A DNA stretch of 64,000 nucleotides from assembly GCF_000219605.1 (NCBI RefSeq), contig NC_015740.1, positions 2,232,001 to 2,296,000 of the forward strand. Direction: 5' to 3'. The DNA is from Stutzerimonas stutzeri (GTDB lineage Bacteria; Pseudomonadota; Gammaproteobacteria; Pseudomonadales; Pseudomonadaceae). Position numbers and translations under genes: made by a program. The notes beneath the pieces were generated by a model. That model saw only the letters and a program-made list of their open reading frames with translations, did not search any database and was not told where the DNA came from. This document shows positions 16,816-30,208 of the stretch, one piece after another (position 1 is the first letter of the stretch; each line of letters starts with the position of its first letter).

Positions 16816-17508
16816 ATGACCCCCTTTGATCTGCAGCGCATGCTTCTGCATGAGTTTCCGCTGATGTTCGTTGCGGAAGTGGCGCTACGGGCGCTGCTTG
16901 CCTTTATCGCGGTATTCGTCTTCCTCAAGGTGAGCGGACGCCGAGGCATACGGCAGCTGTCGGTGTTCGAGCTGGTGATCATCCTGACCCTCGGCTCGGC
17001 GGCGGGAGACGTCTCCTTTTACGACGATGTTCCGCTGCTGCCGGTTGCGGCCGTATTCGCCACGCTGCTGGCGCTGTACCGCCTGACGGTGTTTCTGATG
17101 AGCCGCAGCCCGCGGTTCGGCGTGTGGCTGGAAGGCAAACCCGTCACCATCATTCGCGACGGCATCTACGAACTGCGCAGCCTCGACAGCATGAACATTT
17201 CGGCGGACGAGTTCTTCATGGAGCTGCGCCAGCAGGGCGTGGAGCATCTCGGCCAGGTCAGACTCGGCATACTGGAAAACGACGGCAACGTGAGCCTGTT
17301 CTTTCATGAGCCGGAAGCGGTACGCCCCGGGCTCTCGGTTTTACCGCCCGAGTACCGGCCGGTCTTCCGGCAGATCCCGGCATCGGGCATGTATGCCTGC
17401 AACCGCTGCGGCTTTCCGCAGGCGCTGGAAAGCCAGCAAGCGCTGCGATGCCCGCGGTGCTCCAATCCGACCTGGTCGAAGGCGCTTTCCACCCGCCGCT
17501 CGCGCTGA
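16816..17508 (+). CDS. DUF421 (YetF/YdfS-type) membrane protein with C-terminal zinc-ribbon-like tail
   Basis: The 230-residue protein has three N-terminal hydrophobic helices (about residues 17-37, 45-66 and 72-92). A cytoplasmic DUF421 domain follows, with GVWLEGKPVTIIRDGIYELRSLDSMNISADEFFMELRQQGVEHLGQVRLGILENDGNVSLF. This is the YetF-type fold. Beyond the usual end it carries a four-cysteine knuckle, C195-N-R-C198 ... C212-P-R-C215, followed by SNPTW, which looks like a small zinc ribbon. Function is unknown; relatives occur in Bacillus spore and envelope biology. The gene is monocistronic here. A ribosome binding site, GGAAGGACG, precedes the ATG. Confidence 0.85.
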   Translation: MTPFDLQRMLLHEFPLMFVAEVALRALLAFIAVFVFLKVSGRRGIRQLSVFELVIILTLGSAAGDVSFYDDVPLLPVAAVFATLLALYRLTVFLMSRSPRFGVWLEGKPVTIIRDGIYELRSLDSMNISADEFFMELRQQGVEHLGQVRLGILENDGNVSLFFHEPEAVRPGLSVLPPEYRPVFRQIPASGMYACNRCGFPQALESQQALRCPRCSNPTWSKALSTRRSR

Positions 17509-17612
17509 TGCACGGTACGAACCGCCAATGCTCCTGCCGGTCAGTTAATAGAGGCGGTTCGCGTCCATGCGCAACGGCCGGCTACCTTCCCGATCAACAG
17601 CAGGAGCAGACC

Positions 17613-17777
17613 ATGCTTGGCGACTACTCATCGATCAACGATCACCTCGAAACCGCGCGCAAGCACGCCGACCAGGCGGAGACCGAAGCGAAGCCCGAAC
17701 TCTATCGCGAGGCCGTCGACGAACTTGTCGCGGCAATTCGCCTGTTGATGCGCAACAGTACAGAAAAGGACAACTGA
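17613..17777 (+). CDS. Small conserved hypothetical protein (54 aa)
   Basis: The ATG at 17613 follows CAGGAGCAGACC, a strong ribosome binding site, and gives a 54-residue, highly charged helical protein: MLGDYSSINDHLETARKHAD, then a run of E, A and K residues, ending IRLLMRNSTEKDN. Longer frames in this region start within the neighbouring DUF421 gene and have no ribosome binding site. It has no membrane segment. It looks like a short two-helix hairpin protein. It lies 56 bp upstream of the broken topoisomerase IB gene on the same strand and may be its operon partner. Function is unknown. Confidence 0.65.
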   Translation: MLGDYSSINDHLETARKHADQAETEAKPELYREAVDELVAAIRLLMRNSTEKDN

Positions 17778-17833
17778 GCCCATTCCATCGCCTCGCCAGC
17801 TCCCTGGCGAGGCCTAGCGGGGACCCGCCATCC

Positions 17834-18930
17834 ATGCGCCACGACACTGCGACGGAACCGCCACCCCTGGCCGAGGGCACCCTCCCTGTCCCGCTGGACG
17901 AAACCGCCGACACCGGCACGCTGCTTTGCCCTACCCTGCCACCCGACCTGCATTATGTGGACGATGCGCAGCCAGGCATCCGCCGCCGACAGCGCGTGGA
18001 AAGTTCGCCTATTTCGCTCCGAGCGGCGAGCGCATCCGTGATGAAGAAGAGATTCGCCGGATCAACAAACTGGCGATCCCCCCGGCCTATCGGGACGTCT
18101 GGATCTGCCCCGACCCGCAAGGGCATCTCCAGGCCACGGGACGCGATGCCCGCGGACGCAAGCAGTATCGTTACCATCCGCGCTGGCGGGAAATCCGCGA
18201 CAGCGACAAGTACGAGCGCATGCTGGAGTTCGGCGAAGCCCTGCCCAAGCTGCGCCGCGATCTGGAAAAGCACCTGGCCCTGCCCGGCATGCCACGCGAC
18301 AAGGTCATGGCGCTGGTGGTCACGTTGCTCGAATCGACCCTGATTCGCATCGGCAATTCCCGCTACGCCAGGGACAACCGGTCCTACGGCCTGACCACAC
18401 TGCGCACGCGCCACGTGAACGTTAGCAGCACCGCGGTCCGCTTCCATTTCCGCGGCAAGAGTGGCGTGGAGCACGAGGTGACGCTGCGCGACCGGCGCCT
18501 GGCCAGGCTCATGCGCCGCTGCATGGAGCTACCGGGCCAGCAGTTGTTCCAGTATCTGGATGAGGATGGCCAACGCCGTGCAGTCAGCTCCAACGACGTG
18601 AATCTCTATTTACGGGAAATGACCGGCCGCGATTTCACCGCCAAGGACTATCGGACCTGGGCCGGCAGCGCGTTGGCGCTGGAACGGTTGCGCAAGCTCG
18701 ACGCATCCTCGGCAAGTGTCGCGCGACAGAACCTGGTGGAAACCGTCAAGCAGGTCGCGAGCCAGCTGGGCAATACCCCGGCGGTCTGTCGCCAGTGCTA
18801 TATCCATCCGGCGATTCTGCAAGCCTTCAGCGATGGGGAGCTGGTCAAGCTACGGGTAGCGCGCAAGCGCAAATGGCTGAGCGCCGAGGAAGTCGCCCTG
18901 CTTGCGTTTCTGCGCAAAGCGGCCGATTGA
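17834..18930 (+). pseudogene. DNA topoisomerase IB, interrupted by an apparent 1-nt frameshift
   Basis: The gene encodes a poxvirus-like type IB topoisomerase, which relaxes supercoils through a 3'-phosphotyrosine. The N-terminal part (ATG 17834, reading ...TLPPDLHYVDDAQPGIRRRQR) is in one frame. From about 17996 the remainder (RGKFAYFAPSGERIRDEEEI...) is in another, and runs to 18930. One missing base near 17992-17997 restores a continuous protein of about 365 residues. The second part holds the catalytic core: RIGNSRYARDNRSYGLTTLR, HFRGKSGVEHEV, KDYRTWAGS and the catalytic tyrosine in RQCYIHPAIL. A frame opening at 17926 could make a 334-residue protein, but its first 25 residues are nonsense. 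It may be a real mutation or a sequencing error. Confidence 0.8.
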
Positions 18931-18948
18931 GCGTCAGCTTCGACGCGG

Positions 18949-19907
<959 letters not shown>

Positions 19908-19911
<4 letters not shown>

Positions 19912-20891
19912 TCCATCAGGTGGGCGAGCTTGCGGGTCAGCAGCTCGACCGAATCTTCGGTGAACAACAACAGCAGGTCAAAGTGGATGTCATGCCCTTC
20001 CAGGCTGTAGCTGATCTCCACCGCCAGGGTTTTCTTCCAGCGTGCGCTGTTGAGCCGGATCAGCTCGTCGATGGATGCATGCTGCCCCAGCACCTGCGGG
20101 TGCCCCTGGGAGAACACCACCTCGATCTGCTCGGCGATGCCACTCAGACAGGCGCTGATCAGCAGGCTCGACAGATCCAGCAGCATCTCCATCTCCAGGT
20201 AGTCCTGCCGGCGCATGAGGCGTGCCATGTCGGCGACTTCCGAGTCATGGAACAGCAGCAGTGCCTCACCGGCGATGCCACCCCCGATGTAGCCCTGGCA
20301 TACCGCCGTAAGCTTGTCGCCACGGGCCGCATCGGCCAGCGCCATGTGCAGCTCGCCGACCTCGAGAATGTTCACGTTGGGTATCGGCAACTGGATGAAT
20401 ACGCCCAGCACCCGCGCCAGCAGCGCAGCGGCGCGACCCATGGCGACGTTGACCACTTCACGGAAGGTGTCGCGGAAGCTGATCCGGCCGCCCTCGACGC
20501 GACCGATGAATGACGACACATCGTCCAGCAGGCCGAGGCTCGCCAGCGTCTGATGAAGATGCACCGGATCGGCGGGTTTCTTGATGAAGGCCAGCGCGCC
20601 GAGTGCCAGCACGCGGCGCACGGCCTCATCCTGGATATCCGCGGAGATGACGATGGTCTTGCACTGGAGCTGTTCTTCGCGCAGCTGCGCAAGCACCTGA
20701 TAGCCGTCCAGCTCCGGCATCGTGAGGTCGAGCAGCATCACGTCGACGCCACCCTGGCGAATCCGCTCCAGCGCTTCCAAGCCGGTCGCCGCCTGACAGA
20801 CGGTTACCGGCCAGCCAGCTGGCAGCGCTTGCAGCAGCTGCTTGCGCGCGAGGGCTGAGTCATCGCAGATCAACAGGGAAATGGCAGACAT
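19908..20891 (-). CDS. Response regulator with C-terminal CheC/CheX-like domain
   Basis: The 327-residue protein has an N-terminal receiver domain (residues 1-120): acidic pocket D10-D11, phospho-acceptor D55 in MLLDLTMPELDG, the SA switch region and K in AFIKKP. A CheC/CheX-like domain follows (residues about 130-320), with the repeated helix motifs FREVVNVAMGRAAALLARVLG and EMEMLLDLSSLLISACLSGIAEQI. CheC-type domains dephosphorylate CheY-like proteins. The fusion could therefore tune a chemotaxis-type phosphorelay, or hand its phospho-state to the diguanylate cyclase it is coupled to. No histidine kinase is adjacent. The second CheC motif's exact catalytic E..N pair should be checked by alignment. 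Confidence 0.88.
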
Positions 20892-20966
20892 GGTACGAGC
20901 TCTCGTTGCCCGGACAACCTAGGCGCAAGAGCTTATCGCAGGACAAGGACGCTGTGTGCCCCATGA

Positions 20967-20990
20967 AGGCAAAATAGTGGCATTTTGCCT
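20967..20990. other. Hairpin between nfuA and the REC-CheC gene
   Basis: AGGCAAAAT (20967-20975) and ATTTTGCCT (20982-20990) form a perfect 9-bp stem with an AGTGGC loop. It lies about 75 bp upstream of the REC-CheC start, so it is either an operator-like dyad or part of an mRNA leader. Confidence 0.45.
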
Positions 20991-21004
20991 GGAAACCTGC
21001 CGAA

Positions 21005-21032
21005 CGGCCCGGCGGACGCCGCCGCCGGGCCG
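21005..21032 (-). terminator. GC-rich hairpin after nfuA
   Basis: A perfect 11-bp stem, CGGCCCGGCGG / CCGCCGGGCCG, with an ACGCCG loop lies 6 bp beyond the nfuA stop. There is no T-run on either side, so termination may need Rho; it may instead protect the 3' end. Confidence 0.6.
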
Positions 21033-21038
21033 CCGCCA

Positions 21039-21623
21039 TCAGTAATAGGCGTTCTCGCGGTTGGTGTGATCGGTCACGTCGCGCACGCCCTTGAGCTCGG
21101 GAATCCGGGCCAGCAGGGTTTTCTCGATACCCTCTTTCAGGGTCACGTCCGCCTGGCCGCAGCCCTGACAACCGCCACCGAACTGCAGCACGGCGATGCC
21201 TTCCTCGACCACATCGATCAGCGTTACCTGGCCGCCGTGGCTGGCCAGTCCCGGATTGATCTCGGTCTGCAGGTAGTAGTTGATGCGCTCGTTCATCGGG
21301 CTGTCTTCGTTGACCATCGGCACCTTGGCGTTCGGCGCCTTGATCGTCAGCTGGCCACCCATGCGGTCGGTGGCGTAGTCGACCAGTGCGTCTTCCAGAA
21401 ATGGCTCGCTGGTACCGTCGATCCAGGCAGTGAAGCTCTTGAGTGCCAGGGCGATGTCGTCCGGCTTTTCTTCACCGGGCTTGCAGTAGGCGATGCAGGT
21501 TTCCGCGTAGGGCGTGCCGGGCTGGGTGATGAAGATGCGAATTCCGATGCCGGTGGTGTTCTGCTTCGCGAGCAGGTCGGCCAGATAATCGTGTGCAGCT
21601 TCGGTAATGGTGATCGCGCTCAT
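21039..21623 (-). CDS. nfuA: Fe-S biogenesis protein NfuA
   Basis: The 194-residue protein has an N-terminal degenerate A-type scaffold domain ([29 protein letters not shown]). A C-terminal Nfu domain carries the cluster-binding C152-x-x-C155 in [23 protein letters not shown]. It receives 4Fe-4S clusters and delivers them to apo-enzymes such as aconitase, especially under oxidative or iron stress. Both the length and the two-domain order match E. coli and Pseudomonas NfuA. A single-gene unit with GGAGTTCCC as ribosome binding region; the nearby cysI and RlmN-like Fe-S proteins are possible clients but nothing links them directly. Confidence 0.96.
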   Translation of the reverse strand: MSAITITEAAHDYLADLLAKQNTTGIGIRIFITQPGTPYAETCIAYCKPGEEKPDDIALALKSFTAWIDGTSEPFLEDALVDYATDRMGGQLTIKAPNAKVPMVNEDSPMNERINYYLQTEINPGLASHGGQVTLIDVVEEGIAVLQFGGGCQGCGQADVTLKEGIEKTLLARIPELKGVRDVTDHTNRENAYY

Positions 21624-21746
21624 GGGAACTCCTCGCAGACATGCGTGGCAGTGTACGTCAAACCACTGCCACGGTTAAGTCCTAGTATTTTAGTCGGACT
21701 ATCGGATTTCAAGTTCCACGTTCCGTGGATCGCCCTGGAACGCCTG

Positions 21747-24023
21747 CTAGAGGTTTTCATAACGGTTCATGTCCAGAACGCCGGCCTCTACCGGCTCGGT
21801 CTCCTCGAGATAGCGCGTCAGATCGTTGAAGTAGTGCCAGAACTGCGGATGGCTGCGGCGGATGCCCCAGCGCTCGACCAGCCGCTCGAGATCGGCGCCC
21901 GCCTTCACCTGCTCCATCGCCGCAACGAAGGTCGGGACGTCCGCCGCCGGCAGGTTGAAGATGAAGTTCGGGTAGCTGCTGAGGATGCCCGGATAGACTG
22001 TCAGGGTATCCAGGCGCGGCTGCCAACGCAGCGACTCGCCAAACATGAACGCCACATTGCTGTGAGCCCGGTTGCGCAGCAGGCTGTAGATTTCCCGGCG
22101 GTCCCCGGCGTACTCGACCCGCACCAGGGTCGCCTCGGGCAGATGCAGGATGGCAGGCATACCGGCCGCCATCCGGTTGGTCAGCCGGCTGAGCGCCTGT
22201 TCGACACGCTGCAGCTCGGCCGGCTGGTGGTCGCGATAGCAGTGCGTGCCCTGACAGCGGTTGATCGGATCGGGAGCGGCGTTGATACCCGCGTGCCGCG
22301 CCAGCAGCTGCCGGGCGAACGCGCGCTTGGGATCGCCACTTTCCAGCGCAAGCTGTGTGGGTGTCGCGCGGTCGACCGATGTGTAGGCCAGCAGCAGCTT
22401 GAGCTGACCGCTTTTCTCGTACCAATCATCCAGGATGGCCTGACGCGATGCAGGTGGCAGCAGCCGCAGGAAGTTGAGCTCGGCGCCGTTGCGGATCAGG
22501 TCGAAATACAGCCGCGTCTGGCCCTGGTGGGACACATTGCCGAACACGTCGAAGTTGACCACCAACTGGTAATAGGTGCGCTCCAGCAGCGGATAGTCCA
22601 TCCACCAGAGCGTCTGCGGAATTTCGCCAATCAGCCCTTTGCGCACCGAGGCGCTGTCATGCTGGCGGAACACGCTGAGCAAGGCGTTCTCGTTACCTGC
22701 CCAGATCTGCGGCCAATCGGCCGGTGCATTGGCGTAAGCCTTGGTGCGCAGCTGCTCGTACTGGTTGCGCTTCACGCGATAGGTCTTCCAGAACGCCAGC
22801 AGGTCGCCCATTTCGTCGAACTGCCCCGGCATGGCCAGCAGCGGTGTGGCCTGCTCACGAAAGCGCCGATCGGTGACATAGAGATCGTGCTGCGGGTCCT
22901 GGAAGAACACCCAGAAGTTGTCGCGGATGACGTCAGTGGCGATCTGGCCTCGGCAGACCGGGCCGCGAATGAAGGTGCGCACGAAGTACTCAGCGTTATC
23001 CAGCATGAACTGGTATCGCGCCTCGGCAGGAATCGCCTGGAAGGTCTTGAACGGATTGGCCCGGTGATTCGCGCCATAACCGGGTAGCGATTCGACGGTC
23101 CAGTCGCCTGCGAAGAACAGCGCTCTGACCCGCGCCAGCTTCGTCGCACTCAAGGGATAGGTGATATGCGTCTTGTGCACGATCACGTCGCTGATGGGCC
23201 GCAGGCGGTAGCTGAAACGGGTACCCGGATCGTCATTCGGCCGTCGCGTGGCGATCGCATCGACCGGCTCGCCGCTGGGCGTACGCGAACGCACCAACTG
23301 ATAGAAGTGACCGGGTTCGCCTCCCTCGAAATACAGATGGGCAATAAAGAGGTGCTCATAGAGCCAGCGCGCGACCAGGCTGCCGCGCGGGCCTGGCGTA
23401 TTGAGCAGGCGTTCCCACTGTTCGATCTGCGTCGCTTCCCGGGCCGAGGGCTGCAGCTGTCGAGGCTCGACCGCGCCGCCCTGCTCCAGCCAGCGTTGCA
23501 CCGTGGCGTATTCCTGATCGCTCAGGCCGGTCACGGCGAAAGGCATGCCGCCGTGCCGGGTCTTGCGAGCATAGCCATCGAACTCGTCGGGCAACGGGCA
23601 GTTGTTCTCCCGGTCGATGCCGATATTCAGCTCCGCAGGCAGCTTGGCATTGGGCGTCAGCGGCTGGCTGCGACCCAGATCCAGCATGCGCGCCATCAGC
23701 GCCGCCTGACCGCCCTGGGCGTCGAGCACCGAATGAAAGCCTTTGCGTCGCCAGGCCTGCTCGCCTTCGGCGTCGAAAAACAGGCGAGTCGGGGCCTGGG
23801 CCTTGGAGCGTACGCCGTTGTACACCGGCAATTTGTTCGCACCACGCTCGGCACCCTCGCCGCTGCCCAGATTGAGCTGGCACGGCGAGTCATAGCAGGC
23901 ATGGCAGGCCACGCACTTGGCGGTGAAGATCGGTTGGATATCGCGCTGATAGGAGAGGACTTCGGCCTGTGCAGCGCTGCCGATGAGCAGGAACAGACAG
24001 CCGAGCCAGAAACGGTGGGACAT
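21747..24023 (-). CDS. cti: Fatty acid cis/trans isomerase
   Basis: This 758-residue periplasmic enzyme has a signal peptide cut after AQA (residue 20), then a cytochrome-c-type haem site C37-V-A-C-H41 in IFTAKCVACHACYDSPCQLNLG. Cti converts cis-unsaturated phospholipid acyl chains to trans, a fast membrane-rigidifying response to solvents and heat in Pseudomonas and Vibrio. The rest is Cti-specific, for example RNEDP-like loops, RTPSGEPVDAIATRRPNDDPG and MFGESLRWQPRLDTLTVYPGILSSYPN. Length is within the family's usual range (about 740-770). The gene is divergent from metH with 162 bp between the starts. No regulatory gene is adjacent, and the enzyme is generally regarded as constitutive. Confidence 0.95.
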   Translation of the reverse strand: MSHRFWLGCLFLLIGSAAQAEVLSYQRDIQPIFTAKCVACHACYDSPCQLNLGSGEGAERGANKLPVYNGVRSKAQAPTRLFFDAEGEQAWRRKGFHSVLDAQGGQAALMARMLDLGRSQPLTPNAKLPAELNIGIDRENNCPLPDEFDGYARKTRHGGMPFAVTGLSDQEYATVQRWLEQGGAVEPRQLQPSAREATQIEQWERLLNTPGPRGSLVARWLYEHLFIAHLYFEGGEPGHFYQLVRSRTPSGEPVDAIATRRPNDDPGTRFSYRLRPISDVIVHKTHITYPLSATKLARVRALFFAGDWTVESLPGYGANHRANPFKTFQAIPAEARYQFMLDNAEYFVRTFIRGPVCRGQIATDVIRDNFWVFFQDPQHDLYVTDRRFREQATPLLAMPGQFDEMGDLLAFWKTYRVKRNQYEQLRTKAYANAPADWPQIWAGNENALLSVFRQHDSASVRKGLIGEIPQTLWWMDYPLLERTYYQLVVNFDVFGNVSHQGQTRLYFDLIRNGAELNFLRLLPPASRQAILDDWYEKSGQLKLLLAYTSVDRATPTQLALESGDPKRAFARQLLARHAGINAAPDPINRCQGTHCYRDHQPAELQRVEQALSRLTNRMAAGMPAILHLPEATLVRVEYAGDRREIYSLLRNRAHSNVAFMFGESLRWQPRLDTLTVYPGILSSYPNFIFNLPAADVPTFVAAMEQVKAGADLERLVERWGIRRSHPQFWHYFNDLTRYLEETEPVEAGVLDMNRYENL

Positions 24024-24185
24024 GAAACGAACGCCTGAAAGTGACCCTGCATTCTATGCGTGCACGACAAACGCCGCCTGCCTGCCTAACCTGAATAATC
24101 TTCATGCAAATGCGCGACAGCTAAAAAAGCATGCAGCTTTGCTATCATTCGCGCTCTTTTCGTTCCCGCTTTTCAGGTAGTTCCC

Positions 24186-27878
<3,693 letters not shown>

Positions 27879-27932
27879 TCTCGACGCGGGCGTCTCCCGA
27901 CGCCTGCGTTCGATCCACGGAGCAAGTGCACC

Positions 27933-28265
27933 ATGTCATCGGAAACACCCTGGCTGATCGACGAACTCGAAAATGCCGACATGCTGATCATCGACGGCCT
28001 GCACGCGTGGCAGTTCGCGCTCGACGAAGCCGTGCTGGATCAGGCCGACGCAGCCGCCGAAGCCAACCAGCCGTTCGCCAGCGAGGCCACCTTGCTGACC
28101 ATCGACCTGGTGGACGGCCGGACCCGCCGCCAGTGGCGGTTCAGCTACAACCAGATCATGGAGGCACAGCGCGACGCCGAAGATGAAAGCTGGCTGCTGG
28201 AAGGCCCGCACCGCCTGCAATGCCTCAGCGCCATTGGCGGCGAGGACGAGGACGAGGACGAGTAG
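27933..28265 (+). CDS. DUF5629-like conserved hypothetical protein
   Basis: This acidic 110-residue protein begins MSSETPWLIDELENADMLII and has a compact domain (HAWQFALDEAVLDQADAAAEA ... LLTIDLVDGRTRRQWRFSYNQIMEA). It ends in a run of alternating Glu and Asp (GGEDEDEDE). I take it for the Pseudomonas-restricted DUF5629 family on overall look, with moderate certainty. It has no signal peptide or membrane segment. It lies 54 bp after metH on the same strand with GGAGCAAG as ribosome binding site, so it could be read through from metH. A hairpin with one mismatch lies between them at about 27884-27909. Function is unknown. Confidence 0.7.
   Translation: MSSETPWLIDELENADMLIIDGLHAWQFALDEAVLDQADAAAEANQPFASEATLLTIDLVDGRTRRQWRFSYNQIMEAQRDAEDESWLLEGPHRLQCLSAIGGEDEDEDE
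28241..28263 (+). repeat. GAGGAC hexanucleotide tandem repeat encoding the EDEDED tail
   Basis: GAGGAC is repeated three times, followed by GAG, at the 3' end of the small acidic-protein gene. The unit is a multiple of three, so slippage would lengthen or shorten the Glu-Asp tail without a frameshift. Confidence 0.6.
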
Positions 28266-28319
28266 TCCACTGCACCTCAGCGCACCCGTCGAGGCGCCCC
28301 CAGCTAGGCGCCCCATCCG

Positions 28320-29417
28320 TCAACGGCTGCGGACGGCTGCGCGGGTGCCCACCTCGTCAATCGCCGGTTCACGCGATACCGCCCCTTCGGTCAGCGGTCG
28401 CTCGATATACCGGTAGCTGAGCCCGGCGACGATCAGCGAGACCGTCACGCAGAGCGCAACGCGCGGTAGCACCGGCTGATCGTCTAGCCAGTGCATGCAC
28501 AGCAGCCAGACCGGGATATGGCAGAGGTACAGCGAGAAGGAAACCTGGCCTATGGCTTCCAGCGGGCGCGAGAGCGCGCCGAAGATGGCTTCGCCGGAAC
28601 AGGCCGCGAGCATGAAAGGAACGGCCAACACCAGCGTCGTCGCCGCCCAGCGGAACGACGCGAACGGCTCCAGCGCGATGGCCAGCACGCTGGCCGCCAG
28701 CACCGCCAGGCCCATCACCAGCACCTTGCTCACAGGCGACATCGCCTCGATGTCCCGTTCGACCAACCGAAACGATTCCAGGGACGACAGTTTCCACAGC
28801 AACAGGCCGAGGAACAGCCCGTTGGCTCGGAACAGCCACTCGGGCGCAAACGGATTGGCAAAACTGAACCACAGCACGATGCCGATCACCGCCGGCCAGA
28901 ACGCCCTGCCCAGCAGGAGCAGCAGCGGGAAAAGCAGGTAGAACTGTACTTCCAGGGCGATCGACCAGAAGTAGCCGAAATCCGTCTCGTGCAGCGCGTT
29001 GAACACATTGGCGAGAAAGAACGCCGCGCTCGCCGTCACGCCCAGCAGGGTGTCCAGCGAATAGCTGGGTGCGCCGCGTGGCGGCTCGAGCACGGCGAAC
29101 AGCAATACCACCGCAGACCAGAACCAGGTCGGCAGCAGCACGCGGCGAATGCGTTTCTTGTAGAACCCGTACACCGCCGCCGCGTCGAATTGCCTGTGCT
29201 TGCGCAGGAAGGTTGCACCCATCAGGAAGCCGGATATCAGGAAGAACAGGTCGACTCCGACACCCGGCAGGAAGCGCTGCAGCACCCCATCCCACCAGAC
29301 AGCCTCGGCACCTATCAGCATGACCGAGCCGTGGGCCAGCAGCACCAGCACGATTGCCAGGCCACGAAGAAATTGAATGTTGCGATTCTTGCCGTGCCGC
29401 GCTCCGGCATCACTCAT
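28320..29417 (-). CDS. Acyltransferase 3 family membrane protein (OafA/YrhL-like)
   Basis: The 365-residue protein has about ten hydrophobic helices and the acyltransferase-3 signature at its N-terminus: IQFLRGLAIVLVLLAHGS, with the catalytic-type histidine, followed by GVDLFFLISGFLMG. Such enzymes move acyl groups (often acetyl) onto extracytoplasmic sugars of O-antigen, peptidoglycan, exopolysaccharide or lipids. There is no C-terminal SGNH domain. No polysaccharide cluster surrounds it, so the acceptor cannot be guessed. It is a single gene, divergent from pnuC. The start at 29417 fits the family, although a hydrophilic run of about 13 residues precedes the first helix. Confidence 0.88.
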   Translation of the reverse strand: MSDAGARHGKNRNIQFLRGLAIVLVLLAHGSVMLIGAEAVWWDGVLQRFLPGVGVDLFFLISGFLMGATFLRKHRQFDAAAVYGFYKKRIRRVLLPTWFWSAVVLLFAVLEPPRGAPSYSLDTLLGVTASAAFFLANVFNALHETDFGYFWSIALEVQFYLLFPLLLLLGRAFWPAVIGIVLWFSFANPFAPEWLFRANGLFLGLLLWKLSSLESFRLVERDIEAMSPVSKVLVMGLAVLAASVLAIALEPFASFRWAATTLVLAVPFMLAACSGEAIFGALSRPLEAIGQVSFSLYLCHIPVWLLCMHWLDDQPVLPRVALCVTVSLIVAGLSYRYIERPLTEGAVSREPAIDEVGTRAAVRSR

Positions 29418-29647
29418 AAGCCATCCGTTGTTCGCCAGCCGCCGCGACTACCAGCCATTGCCTGGGTCATTCAGGATCGATTCCATCGCCTCGCGGCCTC
29501 GTTCGACATCAGGCCAGCCTCCCGCTGCGCCTTTGCATTGTCCAAGACAGGTCGATGTCGGGGTCGTTCAATCTCGCCGGCCGCGATCCGGACGAGGCCC
29601 GGCTCCGTTATGATCGCGCCCCTCGTTCTTCGCCACCGGTCACCGCC
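29418..29647. other. Intergenic region between the acyltransferase gene and pnuC
   Basis: The 230 bp hold divergent promoters. TATGAT at 29609-29614 is a fair -10 for pnuC, but I see no matching -35. I found no recognisable riboswitch or operator for pyridine nucleotide control. Confidence 0.3.
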
Positions 29648-30208
29648 ATGTCGCTTCTCGAACTGATCGCCTCATTGCTGGGCGTTGTCGCCGTCTGGCT
29701 GACCGTGCGGCAGAACAGCTGGTGCTGGCCCATCGGGCTGGGCATGGTGTCGCTGTATGCGTGGTTTTTCTTCGATGCCAAGCTGTACTCCCAGGTGCTG
29801 TTGCACGGCGTCTTCGCGGCGATGCAGCTGTATGGCTGGTGGGCCTGGACCCGCGGCACCGACGGAAACGGCCGGCGCGTGAGCCTGGCCAGCGGGCCGG
29901 AAGTGCTGGTCGGCATCGGCATGGCGGTGCTAGGCAGCCTGCTGCTCGGCAGCGCAATGGCTCGCTTCACCGAGGCGGCGTTTCCCTGGATCGATGCCAG
30001 CCTGACCGCCTTCAGCCTGCTCGCGCAGCTGTGGATGGCACTCAAGCGCCTGCAGTGCTGGCCACTGTGGATCGTGGTCGATGCCTTGTTTGTCGGCTTC
30101 TTCAGCTTCCAGGGCTACTGGTTGACGGCCGGGCTCTACGCGCTGTTCACCGCACTGGCGGTGATGGGGCTGCGTGAATGGCGTGCGACCCTGGTGGCCG
30201 CCCGATGA
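29648..30208 (+). CDS. pnuC: Nicotinamide riboside transporter PnuC
   Basis: This 186-residue membrane protein has about seven hydrophobic helices. Family motifs are visible: RQNSWCWPIGLGMVSLYAWFFFDAKLYSQVLLHGVFAAMQLYGWWAW, containing the aromatic WxxW substrate-binding residues, and LQCWPLWIVVDALFVGFFSFQGYWLTAGLYALF. PnuC imports nicotinamide riboside by facilitated diffusion, which then needs a kinase to trap it. The next gene, overlapping by 4 bp (ATGA), encodes exactly such a kinase. This pairing argues for nicotinamide riboside rather than thiamine (PnuT) as substrate. The ATG at 29648 was chosen on homology; longer frames lie in the promoter region. Confidence 0.93.
   Translation: MSLLELIASLLGVVAVWLTVRQNSWCWPIGLGMVSLYAWFFFDAKLYSQVLLHGVFAAMQLYGWWAWTRGTDGNGRRVSLASGPEVLVGIGMAVLGSLLLGSAMARFTEAAFPWIDASLTAFSLLAQLWMALKRLQCWPLWIVVDALFVGFFSFQGYWLTAGLYALFTALAVMGLREWRATLVAAR

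Noticed and set aside
17926..18008. Frame from 17926 as the true start of topoisomerase IB
   Set aside because: Its first 25 residues are Pro/Arg/Cys-rich nonsense, whereas the alternative frame carries the conserved LHYVDDAQPGIRRR motif directly upstream.
20985..23087. Plus-strand 700-codon ORF opposite nfuA and cti
   Set aside because: It is antisense to two well-identified genes and has no family resemblance.
24024..24185. Possible cobalamin riboswitch upstream of metH
   Set aside because: The gap of 162 bp is too short for a full riboswitch and lacks the GCCACTG-like B12-box motif.
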